Shown piece by piece: positions 32,973 to 44,843 of a stretch of 64,000 nt of DNA. The first letter of the stretch is position 1; every line of letters begins with the position of its first letter. Source of the stretch: Nymphaea colorata (taxonomy: Eukaryota > Streptophyta > Magnoliopsida > Nymphaeales > Nymphaeaceae); the NCBI RefSeq assembly GCF_008831285.2, contig NC_045149.1, forward strand, positions 7,526,417 to 7,590,416. Direction: 5' to 3'. Below the pieces are notes generated by a model. That model did not search any database. It was not told the DNA's origin and saw only the letters and a program-made list of their open reading frames with translations. Position numbers and translations under genes: made by a program.

Positions 32973-34260
32973 AATTTCTGAGCAAGCGTATTATCATAAT
33001 CAATTTTGCTTCCTTATTAAAGCACGTTATGGTCTGTGAAGAATGATGCTTGTTGGAAGGCTCTTTCAATTATTTTGATCAAATTTCTTGTAAGACTATA
33101 ATTGAGAAACTAATATGTATATTATTTTCAACGGCTTATGGTTAAGAAGTCTTCTAAAGCTGCAAACCTGTGTGTGTATGTGCATGGATGTAGCTGCAGG
33201 TCTTACCATTATCTGTCCGTATAAAGGGTGAGATGAATGGTATACTGAATGTCACATGGGTGTGGATGTGGATGGAGGTGCCAATGTGGCACATCTCAAA
33301 AAACTTAGGTGTGTGGGTGCGGCTACATATGTACATAGTTATAACGTTATATGTTTATATATTTTTTTTACTGAAAATGACATTTTATTTAAAGGTCATT
33401 TTGTCTGTTGGACATATTTTGAATTGAATGTAGGTGCTGGGTGCATTTTAAAGTCACATGGAAACTGAATGTAGTTTATTTTCAAAATTTTAAATTGCAT
33501 ACGATAATTTTTTTTTTAATATTGACAGTCTAGTGGTCCTTGGGGGAGGAGAGTTATAGGAAGGAAAAATAGGAAGGAAACAAAAAGAGAGGGAAAAGGG
33601 AAAAAGAGGTTGACATGGTGGCTAGGCGCATTTTAAAACACTGGTGTGACTTTGTATTCCTATTTATGTTTTTGAATGATAACAATTTGATTGAGGGATG
33701 ATCCAAAGGTTTAGATAGCAAATTGCCCATTGTTGTTTTCTGTGACCATGTAAAAAACTCAATTCTTTCAGTCACTCTCCTCATTAGGCAATCAGTTCAA
33801 TCCGACTAATTTTTAATAGAAATCTTTTAACCTTCACATTTTTCTTTATGAACCAAACTTTGCTGGTGGATAGAGCGTCCAATGGCTCTACTAACAAAGA
33901 ATCAAACAAATACAAATATGAAAACAATCAAACACATATGGAAGGTGATCCTCTTCCTTGGACCAACACATACACAAGAGCACTTACTATTTCACAGGAA
34001 AACTCAACTCTCAGCAATACAAACAAATTGACGTTTGGCTATGACTGTGAATGTAGATGGAATTCTAGGCCTCCCCTCCTAACAAGCCTTTGGCCAAGCT
34101 AACAAACTTTTCTTATTTGAGAAAACTTGGACAACAAACAATCTAATCTTAACACACAGTACACCATCCAATCTATCCTACCAAAATCTAATCTAACCCT
34201 CGCCTATACTCCATTCAGTGTCATTGTGAATCACCAGCCAGTTCTATAGGGCACCCTTAA

Positions 34261-34473
34261 GAGGGCGTTTGAATTGCTTGGAACACCACGGAACATGATG
34301 GACAAGACAGACAATGATGAAAACAAACACTGGACAGAATGAACATGGTGTTCCGTTCCTAAAACCATCAATTGATGGATAGAGAACACCAATAACAGGG
34401 CGAACATGACAGGAGTGTGGTAGATAGGATGTCGTGTTTGTTCTGTCCAGAAGGACAGTTATCAAACGCCCTC
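34261..34473. mobile_element. MITE of 213 bp with 'gagggcgttt' ends
   Basis: 'gagggcgtttgaa' at the left is matched by 'tatcaaacgccctc' at the right (perfect over 10 bp, then imperfect). The interior also folds imperfectly ('tggacagaatgaacatg' against 'gttctgtccag'). It is noncoding. Confidence 0.7.
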
Positions 34474-35777
34474 AGGGAGCACAAGACATCCCCCATGGTT
34501 TTGTAAGCCTAAAGTCTATGATATCTCAAGTACTTAGTTCATGTTGTCCAACCATTATGATGAGTAAGAAGACAAAGAGCCCATCTAGCTCTACCAAGGT
34601 ATCTAGGATCTGAAATACCCACTCCACACTCTAATACTGGTCTTGCTAGACTCCCCCCAGTCATTTATGAGTTTGTCTAATCTAATTAAACATCTCATAT
34701 TTTCAAAACTTGATGCTTCTAAAATAATGTATTTGAATAGAATTTTGTGAGAATCAAAGCACTCATGATGTAAAACTTCTCAAGCTAAGAAATTATAATC
34801 TTAATTTAGGATTCAAAGTAAGTCAATTAGGAAATTCAAAGAGAGTGTTTGATAAGAATAATATATCTTGCGGGATGTACATATTTCGAAAATGCATGAT
34901 TTAAGAATAAGTTGTTTTTTATTCGGAAAACATGATGAGATTATTGATGTTGTTTCTAGATTAATCACACTATGTTCCTTACAATAAGAACATGATTTTC
35001 TTGTAACACATGTTACAAGTATATCATGTATTCCAAAAACACAACGTTCTTTCTATCGAGACATTCTCAAAAGGTCTCACTGCTGCTCCCATGAGTAGAT
35101 ATGTACAACTCGTCGAGCCAACTCGAGCTTGAGCTTGAGTTAAAAATTGAGTTATAAATGAGTCAAGTTTGAGTTACACGAGCTCGAGTTGCTTAAACTC
35201 GACTGGCTAGTTTCTTCCCTCTTTAGGGGTATGTCGGTAATTTTTGATGAGTTTTAATATCTTTTTGTGTTTTTCATTTTCATTTAAAGAAAAAAAAATG
35301 TGTGGTATCATGTGACACTAGTTTAAATGAATTGTGTTCGAGCTTGGACTGGGTTTATCGAGTCGAGCTCGAGCTCACCTAACATGGTCTTACTTCAGGT
35401 CCTGGCCACATGTATTATTGTGTGGGTAGCTGCCCACACAGTCCCACAAAAATAATTGTATTCACATAGTGGTTGGCAGCAACCGTTTGCATATTTATAG
35501 ATTGTTGTTCCTCATTCATTTGCTTATTATATACTGTGTCTGCCAATAATGTTACTATATTTTTGAATGGTCCAAGATCTTTTAAAGTGGTACCCCTCAG
35601 CCAAAAATATCTGGAATAAAATCTATTTTTACAATTCGATTTCTAATTTTGGTTCAAATAGCAGCTAACTTGATGAAAATAATGGCGTAAAGAAGAGAAT
35701 TTGAAGTGTGTCAAACAATAGGAAACTAGCTCCTGGTTCGAGCGACAAAGATGCTCGAAGCTTGTGCTGTAGGTAAG

Positions 35778-35977
35778 CAGGGGTGGAGCCAGAATTGTTT
35801 CATGAGGCGGGTCGAATTAAAGTTTCTAACTTTTGACTAGGGTCGAAAACATCATTTTTCAAAAATTTTATATAGAACGAATGAAATTTTTTAAAATTTA
35901 CATGTAATTTTTTTTTTTAAATTTTTTGTTGAGGTGGGACCAGGGCCCATGTGGGCCCTACCTTGACTCCGCCCCTG
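35778..35977. mobile_element. Small TIR element of 200 bp ('caggggtggagcc' ends)
   Basis: The left end 'caggggtggagcca' and right end 'tgactccgcccctg' are imperfect inverted repeats. The middle is A/T-rich with 'gggcccatgtgggccc' near the right end. It belongs to the 'ggctccgcc'-ended group seen repeatedly in this window. Confidence 0.55.
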
Positions 35978-37389
35978 TAGTGCGGGCACCCACCTTAGCA
36001 CTCCGGACCTAGTGGAGAGAAAGGAAGGGGCTTCAGCTCCCACTCAGACATTGGGATTAGCCTTCTGCACACCCAAACTAGGGTTTCCTAAGCGCCCCAG
36101 TCCATCATATCCGCCAAAATACTATTAAACTCCTCTTGCAGCCATTTTTGCCAATAACAAGTCATGTACTTGGACTTATTATAAAATGGTGCCTCTCAAT
36201 GTTTTTATTTTTCGTATTTGAGTGAATTAAAATTTTTTAAAAGGTCTTAAATGTAGTTACTATGTATTAGCTGGCTTTTCTATTATCTTTGCCTAGATAG
36301 ATTTAAAACTCAATTCTCATATAAACATCCACAAGAATGTCTAAGTGCATGCCAGTTTTAAGTTTAGATCCAGCCCAGATCCAATTTGGATTCAAACTTG
36401 ACTTGTTTCATGTCTCAAATCAAGGCTACAAAAACAAAGTAAGCTGAATAACAATCTCACACACAAACACGCACTCTCTCTCTAACTCTCTCTCTCTCTA
36501 AAGAAACTCAAATATGAATATAAAAGTTGGCCAAGTTTCCATTGTTCTCTTTTTCCAGGATCTAGAAGAATGAAGGCAATGTGAAAGCAAGACCCAAGTC
36601 AAACAAGAGTTGTACTTGGTGTGTTGGGACCCATTATCATTTATCCAGTCTCCTATTAAAACAACAGCATTTACTGTCTTTTTTATTATTCTTTTACAGT
36701 TTAAAATATTATTTATATTAAATATGTTATTTAAGAGAAATAAAAAAAAGACTTTGACATCTGAATTCAAACCTTCTGAAACAAGTTTCTCTTGGTCATA
36801 ACAGAATTGAAAATGGATCGGATCTGGTGTCAGTTGCTGTCATTGTTTTTGGCTGTATCTGAAATCTGAAATCTGAATCTGTTTTTTTATCGGATCTCCG
36901 ATGCATCTAGCTGTCAATATCCGACCTGTTTCCTTGCCCCACTCGGTTTGCTCTTGTCCTGTGTTGGTGGAGGTCAATGGGTCGGACCATCACCGATAGG
37001 GCCATCTTGATTTAAACCGAGATCTGAGTCTGACGCGGAAAAAGAAGCACCATGGGTCCAATTGGATGTTCTTTTAATTGAGAAATTTCGGATCTCAATC
37101 TGAATCCGGATCTGGTAAAACACTTCACAAGCCATAACTGTAAATAATATTACTAACAAATCCTACCCGAATTCTTCTGGACCTTCTTCTCTTTTTCTTC
37201 CAGTCTTGCCAATATCAAAATCGGATCAGCATAAGATCCAAATTTCCATGTTCTTCTTTAATGTTTATTTAGGGGAAACCGCCTCTTAAAACCGGCAACG
37301 CCATATCCTTTTGTTTGTCTTCAAGATTCTGACTTGTTTTACCGTCTGATTGTGCTACTTCCTTTCAAGCGGCCATTTCTATTATGGAT

Positions 37390-38045
37390 AGGGGTGAACA
37401 ATGAGTCGAGCTCGACTCGTTAAAGCTCCGCTCGTAAACGAGTTCGAGCCGAGTCATTTGCTTAACGAGTCGAACTCGAGTTCATGAGTCAGCTTGTTTA
37501 AATAATCGAGCTGAGTTCGAGCTCAACATGTAACTGCCGAGCCGAACTCGAGCCTTAATCAAATCATATATTTAAAGGAGTTTACGAGTTTGTCGAATAC
37601 TTTAATCGAGTCGAGCTTGAGCTCGAGCTCAATATGTAACGATGAATATCAATTCTATTCAAATGAGTTTGTCGAGCTTTAATCGAGTAGAGCTCGAGCT
37701 CAACACATAACGATGAATATCAATTAATTTTACTCAAACGAGTTTATCGAGCCTTAATCGAGTCAAGTTCGAACTCAACACGTAACGATGGATATCAATT
37801 CTATTCAAACGAGTTTGTCGAGCTTTAATCGAGTCGAGCTCGAGCTCAACAGGTAACGATGAATATCAATTCTATTCAAATGAGTTTGTTGAGTTTTAAT
37901 CGAGTAGAGCTCGTCGAGCTCAACACGTAGCTGCCGAGTCGAGCTCGAGCTGCTTCCGTCGAGCCATTCTCGAACTCGAGGTTTCATTAGTCGAGCAGAG
38001 TTAAGCTAACTGAACTCGGGCTCGACTCGGCTCATGTTCACCCCT
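37390..38045. mobile_element. TIR element of 656 bp with an internal tandem array
   Basis: The left end 'aggggtgaaca' and right end 'tgttcacccct' are perfect inverted repeats over 11 bp. Just inside both ends lie 'gagtcgagctcgactcg'-like palindromic words. Between about 37570 and 37920 are four to five diverged units of about 70-90 bp ('taatcgagt.gagct', 'aacgatgaatatcaatt', 'gagtttgtcgag'). The frames it contains are by-products. The 'TAGGGGTG' end recalls hAT-type MITEs, but the class is inference. Confidence 0.7.
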
Positions 38046-38867
38046 AATTAAGGGTGAATTCTTTTGGAAGCTCCTTTTTCCAGTCTTTTCAACATCAGAA
38101 TCAGATCAGCATGAGATCCAAATTTATTTCCATGGTTAATTTCTTGAGCAGATCACAGTAAACGGATCCAAATCCAATTCGATATGGACTCCACTGACGA
38201 CGCCGAGGCCCACAAGAATGATGCATCTGACAATTGGCAAGATCTGGTGAGCTATAGAAAATTATCTCAAGAAAAACAATTGTTTGATATGGCCACTTAG
38301 AGAAAAAGGCGTGGGAAAAGGAGTCCCGTTTCACACTGCCTGCCTGACCTTTTCTCCTCCGTTTTCCGAAGGATTCAAGAAGAAGACCAACCAAAACTGG
38401 TGAGAATTTTTTCGTTTTTTGTTTTTTCAGGTGGTCCAAATCAGAGCCGCTGCGCTGCGTTCACACCTTCCGCGTACCGGTCCGCGTCTCAACGGCCCTC
38501 TCTTCCACAATTCCAGAAATGTCCTTCCCTTGGATTTACGACTCGGTTCGGATTGCGAACCGGATCGGGTATACCGATTCGAAGGGTTTTTGCTCTTGGA
38601 TTTAAATCACGTTTCTTTTTTCCCTGACTTTCTCAACCGAGATTTTGAAAATGAGAACACAAATAGACCTAGTATTTCCGGAAAATGTGGGATGTGACTC
38701 CTTTTTCCTAAACAAATTGCTCCGTATTAGGAAATATCATATTTATGAAGTGACCTTGGAAAAGCTAAAAAATCAACAGCGGTGTACGAGCATAGGAGAT
38801 TCAACTTAAATTTTCGGGAAAAAATTTCCCATGTGTCCTTTCTTGCAATATTTATTAAACTTAATTG

Positions 38868-39005
38868 AAAGTCACAAAAAATGTATTTTTTTTAAAAAAA
38901 TGTTATAAATTAACTAGTCGTTTAAAACTTTAAAAAATACGTTTTTTTGAAAAAAAAAAACGTTAAAAACGAAAAAACACGTTAAAAACGTGTTTTTGTG
39001 TGTTT
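38868..39005. mobile_element. Fragment of the 'accatagtcac' element family
   Basis: 'gtcacaaaaaatgta', a 'gtttaaaac' word and repeated 'gttaaaaacg' match one end of the element at 10421-10800. The rest is absent. Confidence 0.4.
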
Positions 39006-39177
39006 TGTCATTTTCCTTCATTTCAGCAAGAAAACATGGCACCAAGTTCGGGCTTCCTCTTTGTCAATCATTTTCATAAGAAAATGTTTCCTCCGTGCAA
39101 CTTTACAAGAAAATTTTCATTGTTTCATGTACTATTGCCCCCACATGATTGGGGAAGCCAACCTAGCTAGGACCTCC

Positions 39178-39619
39178 TTAAGCTATGTTTGATGTAGCTT
39201 GGAATCTGATGTCCGATGTGGATATCAAGTCTATGATAGGTGAAATCTACAGCTGAACCAAACAGTAGATTTCAGAATTGCATATGTGAGATCAGCATTG
39301 CCTTATTAAAACTGCAGATTTATGGTCAGAAGGAGGAGTACTCATACTCTATGTATCTTCGCATTCGCTTTTAGTATGCTTGTGCATTTATAGCACGTAG
39401 TAGCGAAGCTATGTGTCGACCATTGCCCATGCCACCCAACACCAATACATGAAAATTTTATTAGGAAGGGGTTGGATCTGGGTTCAGTCAGATGTAGTAT
39501 GGACGACAAACTCACGTTAATGCCCCCGAGGCACCAAAGGCACTAAGGTGATAATTTTTTTTGGCTCCGCCACTTAACCTGAAATCTCTGAAATCCGAGT
39601 CTATCAAACATAGTCTTAA
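39178..39619. mobile_element. TIR element of 442 bp with 'ttaagctatgtttgat' ends
   Basis: The left end 'ttaagctatgtttgat' pairs with the right end 'atcaaacatagtcttaa' (one extra base). A 'ggctccgcc' word at 39563 suggests another element is nested inside. The outer TTA/TAA could be a PIF/Harbinger-type target duplication. Confidence 0.55.
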
Positions 39620-41449
39620 AGAAAAAAAAAACTCAATTTGGTTGTCCTTAGTTTATTATTATTTTCTTGTTTTTACTTCAAGAAAGCCGCACCTGAACCG
39701 GAGACTTAGTTAAATTATCGGTCTTTTTTTCGTTGTTTATTCAGTTCTATATCATTGTCAGCTTTAATTTAAAAGATTTCAAAACCGAGCAACCCTGCTG
39801 GGGCAAGCCTCTTAATTGAAGAGAAATAAAGAACCTTGACTGGGTTTTCCTTTACATGTATTTAGTGTCATAAAATCGGTTTGTGAACTGGTTGTCAACC
39901 AGCTAAAAATATTTTTAAATCAAATTTTTGAAAACGAAAAAAACATTTTTAAAATATTAATAAAAACATGAAAACATATGAGAAAATAGTTATAGGCGTT
40001 TGAATGACACTCTCGTTTAAGCATTTTTTTTTTTTGAAAATTAGATTTTGCAAAAAAAAAAGAACCAAGTTTTTTGATGAGTTTTAAATGCCGGGGTCAA
40101 AATTTTCTACTCTTTTCTGAAAAAACTAACACCCAGTTTGGACGTGACTCAAACGCCTTGAAAAGTCGTTTGAGAGGCAAAACATATTTTGAGGAAATAT
40201 CCAAATGCGCCGCAAGTTTTCATGGCACCCAAACACTGCAAAAACCCTGTTTTGAGGTTCTGGAGACCCTTCAAAAGGGACACGTGGCCCACTACCCATT
40301 TCATTCAGATCGCGGATCCGGAAGACAGTTGATGTGCTCAAATGCGTGCTCAGAAGCTGAACTATAAATTTCTAGCTAAGAGGGCCATTACTTTAAATTT
40401 TAAGGAATACTCATATATAAAAAATTAAAAACTAATAAAGTATCTATATATAAATAAAGTAAATTTCGTAAGTTGGTGTAGCAATTGCCCGCACATCAGC
40501 CACAACATATGGCTCCGCCACTGAATCAGAACCATTCATTTCATTTCTAATCAAGAAGTTATGGTTTTTAGTATTTGAATGTCTCTAGGAAAGATTTAGA
40601 CAATAAGCATTGAAAATGTGGACATGGCGCTGGTAAGAAGCATGTAAGTCAAATTGTATGTGCTGCAACACATGAAATTTTGAATTCAAATCTGTCCATT
40701 TTTATTTGATTTGAGGCGCTATTTCAACATTTGATACAGGTAATCATATTGTTCGCCGGTTGCATGTTTTTTTGTTGCATAATGTCTCATACATTCATCA
40801 TTGGCAATCTTAATTTTTGATTTGCTATAAGTTTTAATAATTAGTTGGTCGTATATTTTAGTCGAGGAGAATCCCACTGCCCGAGTGAGAGCCGAATCCC
40901 TTGTTTTCCTCTGCCCAGTGGCGTAGCCACATAGAGACTGGTGTTAACAGTTGCCAACACCAAGTTCTTTATTTTTAAATGAAAATCTTAACGTCAACTA
41001 GCGCATAATGGCATTTCCATTTGCAGCACAAGAGAGTGACAACAAGAAGCAGACGCCTTAATTAATATCACTGCTTAAGTTATGTGATGTCCTTAATAAT
41101 ACCATCAAAGAATAATTATTTGACAAGGGTCTAAGATTTTTAAAAGAACTGAATATTTAATCATTAAATATTCTTCAACCATTTTTGTTTTGCTCTGTTA
41201 CATAATTAAAAATATTTTAAAAATCAACCAATTCAAATTGGACTGCAGCAATAAATTTGATTCACTCAAAGCGTGCCATGCACTTTTTCAACTATTTACG
41301 TTTTAAATTTTAAATTACTTAATTGGTGTTTTTATATTTTTTTATTTTTATTCATTTGAACTTCCGACTCGACTAAGATTTGCTGGACCTTAGCCGTATC
41401 GGATATCGGTTTTGAACTCGGCGTAGACAATTTGGGAATTTCACTAACC

Positions 41450-41459
41450 GCTATAAAGG
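41450..41459 (+). promoter_or_regulatory. TATA box of the trihelix gene
   Basis: 'gctataaagg' lies 50-59 bp upstream of the start codon, at the edge where AT-rich DNA changes to GC-rich coding DNA. The leader would be very short, about 20-30 nt. Confidence 0.6.
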
Positions 41460-41508
41460 CACCACGCCTCTCTCCGTTCTGGCCGTCACCACCCTCTGCC
41501 ACTGGTCT

Positions 41509-44500
41509 ATGACTGACCGTCTGGACTCCGAGGAGAAGGTAAGGAAGGGAGGAAGGTGGTCTGCGATGATGGACCCGGAAATGGAAGCCCTAGCGATGGG
41601 CCTGCTGCAGCCGGTTCGCCTGGTTCCGGCGGAATACTCCGGCGACGATTTCCATGCGGCGGTGGCTACGTCTTCATCGGCGGTTGAACTGCAGGGCCGA
41701 AGGATCGCCCCTCCGACGACGCAGAGGACGGACGACATCGCCTCCGCTAGGGCGGCCCCGCAATGGAGCCACCAGGAGACGAGGGACTTCATCGCTATAA
41801 GGGCGGAGCTCGAGAGGGACTTCACGCAGGCGAAGAGAAACAAGACGCTGTGGGAGGCGGTCGCCGCCAGGATGGCGGAGATGGGCTACCGGCGCACGCC
41901 GGAGCAGTGCAAGTGCAAATGGAAGAACCTGGTCAATCGCTATAAGGTTGAGCGTTGCTATTCTTCCTTTACTTCTTCTTTCTTCTATTGCACCTTCTTC
42001 GTATCTTTGGATTTCTGACTATTGGTAGATGGCTAGCCTGTTCCTCGCTTATGAAATGATACCTCCTTTTCCTTTGATGATGAATTGCTTCTTTTTCTTT
42101 CTCGCTTTATTTGTTCTTAATCGGTTTTCGGTTCATATCTGGCGGGAGATTTACTTGATTGTCTTTTTTTTCCTTCTTGGCATCTTTGAATCAATCACAT
42201 TTGTACAGAAACCAAACTGAGGTATCTGAATATGAGAACCTAATAGGTGGAAAGTGTTCCGAGTTTTGCGGTGGGACGTAACGTATACAACATTTCTTCA
42301 TACTAAGCTGGTTAAATATACTCCCTTAAGGTTGGCATCCACTAAATTTAGACGAGGTCAGGATTTTCAATGTGGAAAACGATCAGATTTCCTAGTTTCG
42401 TGAAGCTCTTTTGATGATGTTTTCGGGAGCTTGCATTGTGCGCAAAGATTTCAACTTATCCCACTTTTTCTGTATAACATATTCCCCCTGGTGTGGTAAA
42501 AATGCAAGATGTTGGGTGATTTTCCTTTTCGTCTTGCTGTGGTCTTCTTTATTGATTTATCTGAGCTAATTGAAATGAGGTGATTCTGCATGATAATTAT
42601 GTGACAAAAGCTCTCAGCAAGACTTCGCTGCATTTTTAACCGTTACGAAATTTGAAGCGTATAAGAACCAAAAGGGGTTGGTTGGGGTGGATATCAGACT
42701 CTTCGGATATTGTGTGAGTTCTGGAATTTGAACTCATGTCTTGGCAGGGTATTGGATGGAAAGAAGTCAACATCAAATGTGCAGTTATGTACATGTCATA
42801 TTCCTGCTAATTAATAGGAACGGTCTCCTTCCAAAGCACACCTGGTTGTAATGGTGAAGATAAGATACTTATGAAGTAGGAACTCCAAAGCACACCTGGT
42901 TGAACGGTCTCCTTCCAAAGCACACCTGGTCTCATTGACCCTCCTTCCAAAGCACACCTGGTTTTAATCGTCCACCCATATACTGGTTTAGGGCCCTTGC
43001 AGTTAAGGTTCTTTGTTCATCCTGTTGGATGCTAAAAAGAAGGTTTAAGTTTTCTTATACATGGTCGTTCTGTACTGCCTTTAGGATTCAAGATCAAATT
43101 TTTAGAACCAATAAACCATGGCATTGTTGCACTGTTCAAACTTTTTGTAAGAAGCTGCTCTGGCTTGTATCCCACCCCTAGCTTTTGTTCTGATGTAATT
43201 TCATGAGAGTATATGTATTGATAGGGATAAGAAGCATGTGGAACTTGTAGAGCTTATTTGGTCCATTGTTTCACTGATTTGTTTGTTTAGTATAAAGGTG
43301 AAACTATGATATCAAGTTTACTTTTGGGGCAAGTAAAGATTAAGACTTTCATTCTGATTGCCAAAGAATGTTGTTTGAAAACCCACCCTTCCTTGTTCCT
43401 CTTGTCTTTACCCAACTTAGTATCATCATTTTTACCCAATAACATCTTAAATATGGTGAGCTTATGCTTTCATTATCTTTTATTAGCTAGCTGACTTTCC
43501 TGAATTCTGTGAGTGGGGCAGCAGGAGTGCTCTTTGTGTCTGCTTAATTGGGAAAAGCTTGAGTGAAACTTGTGTTTTCAAATTTACTGGAGTGGTATTG
43601 AGAGAAAAAATTTATAGGACCGAATGAAGGCATAAAGAGAATAACTGTCTCTTCATAGTAAGTTGTTTTTGTAATCACAACATGAGGTTAGTCACGGACA
43701 TTGGTTGCTGTCATGAACCGCAGCCCAAGACCAGAAAACCTTCTCTAGGAGTCTTAATCCTGATGCCTCTGCTTCAAATGGAGAAAATAAGAATAAGGAA
43801 TCTTTAGCTTGATTTTCTTCACGTGAGGTTTACCTGATAACCTTTGCTCAGCCTCTCTAACTGTTGTGATCGACAATTTCTGGGTGGGCCAGAAACATGG
43901 TTATGCCATAATTAATTGGACAATAACTGCTGGTTAGGCCGTTATACTATAGTAGTTTTTCTTTTTTGCATGATTTGATTATTTTAGTAATGTGAAAGAT
44001 TCTTTCAATATGCATTAGTTCTTTTAATGATCTCTGTGCTGTCTAGACTGATGGCAACATGACAAAGACTTGGCAATTCAATGTTTCAGATTTCTTGACT
44101 CAGGCACTAGATTTAGTTGGACTGTCTTGAGATTTCTGTTATGTTATTTTCTTCCTTTTAAAGTTTTCCTAATTTTGTGTCAGCAGCCCTTGAGTTCAAT
44201 TAGCCTTATGTCAAGAAACTTCTACAGACTTGAGGATTCTTGTAGTAATCAGCTTTCCCTTCATGCTCCACAGGGGAAGGAAACTTCAGACCCTGATGAG
44301 GGACGACAATGCCCATTTTTTGACGAGCTGCACAAAATTTTCACTGAGCGTGCCAAAAATATGCAGCGATTACTGCTAGAATCTGAATTACGGGATACTA
44401 TCTCAAAGAAGAAAATGAAAAGGCCACAACAGGAAAGGTTTTCAGATGATTTGCCTCAAAATCCAGATGAGGATGAAGAGGACAGTGACGAGGAAAGCAT

Positions 44501-44843
44501 AGCAAGAAAAAGCAAGAGAAGTAAGGCATATGGAGACAAGGCAGGGGTGACCCTGGATAAGTCTAAGCAGACCACGCTTGAAGGCATTCTTCAGTCTTTC
44601 TTTCAGCAACAGCACATGCTAGACCTTCAATGGCAACAGATGATGGATAGGAGGGCACAAGAGAGGCATCTCTCTGAGCAGGAATGGCGGAAGTCCATGG
44701 AGAAACTAGAAAGGGATAGGTTGATCATGGAACAAACATGGAGGGAGAAGGAGGAACAGAGACGCATTCGAGAAGAAACACGGGCAGAAAAGAGAGATGC
44801 GCTTCTCACTGCACTGCTTAAGAAACTTATCAACGACTTTTGA
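41509..44843 (+). CDS. GT-3-type trihelix transcription factor
   Basis: A plant nuclear DNA-binding protein; GT factors bind GT-rich promoter elements. Two exons, 41509-41946 and 44274-44843, are joined by a 2.3-kb GT..AG intron and give 335 residues. The trihelix domain spans about 84-170. The spaced tryptophans Trp86 ('QWSHQETRDFI'), Trp115 ('LWEAVAARM') and Trp138 ('CKCKWKNLVNRYK') are present. The intron falls directly after this domain, and exon 2 continues with the 'CPFFDELHKIF' fourth helix seen in GT factors. A long acidic and basic linker follows (about 210-245). A highly charged coiled coil ends in 'EKRDALLTALLKKL', the dimerisation-type tail of the GT-3 subgroup. Exon 1 is GC-rich and has an N-terminal Ala/Ser-rich stretch. 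The start is the first ATG after a TATA box. Assignment to GT-3 rather than another GT subgroup is by motif resemblance. Confidence 0.92.
42832..42965. repeat. 'ccaaagcacacctggt' repeated four times in the trihelix intron
   Basis: The 16-bp word occurs four times within 130 bp with uneven spacing, usually preceded by 'ctcctt'. No function is evident. Confidence 0.8.

Larger units (their letters stand above)
32973..41440. other. Element-rich intergenic block between TL29 and the trihelix gene
   Basis: About 8.5 kb without a recognisable gene. It holds TIR elements at 34261-34473, 35778-35977, 37390-38045 and 39178-39619, a 'cgagctcgag'-rich fragment at about 35100-35380 related to the 37390 element, an 'accatagtcac'-family fragment at 38868-39005, and several 'ggctccgcc' element ends (39563, 40511). 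Short open frames here are AT-rich or fall inside elements. Confidence 0.55.

Noticed and set aside
37805-37987. Ser-rich minus-strand frame
   Set aside because: Produced by the 'gagctcgag' array inside the TIR element at 37390-38045.
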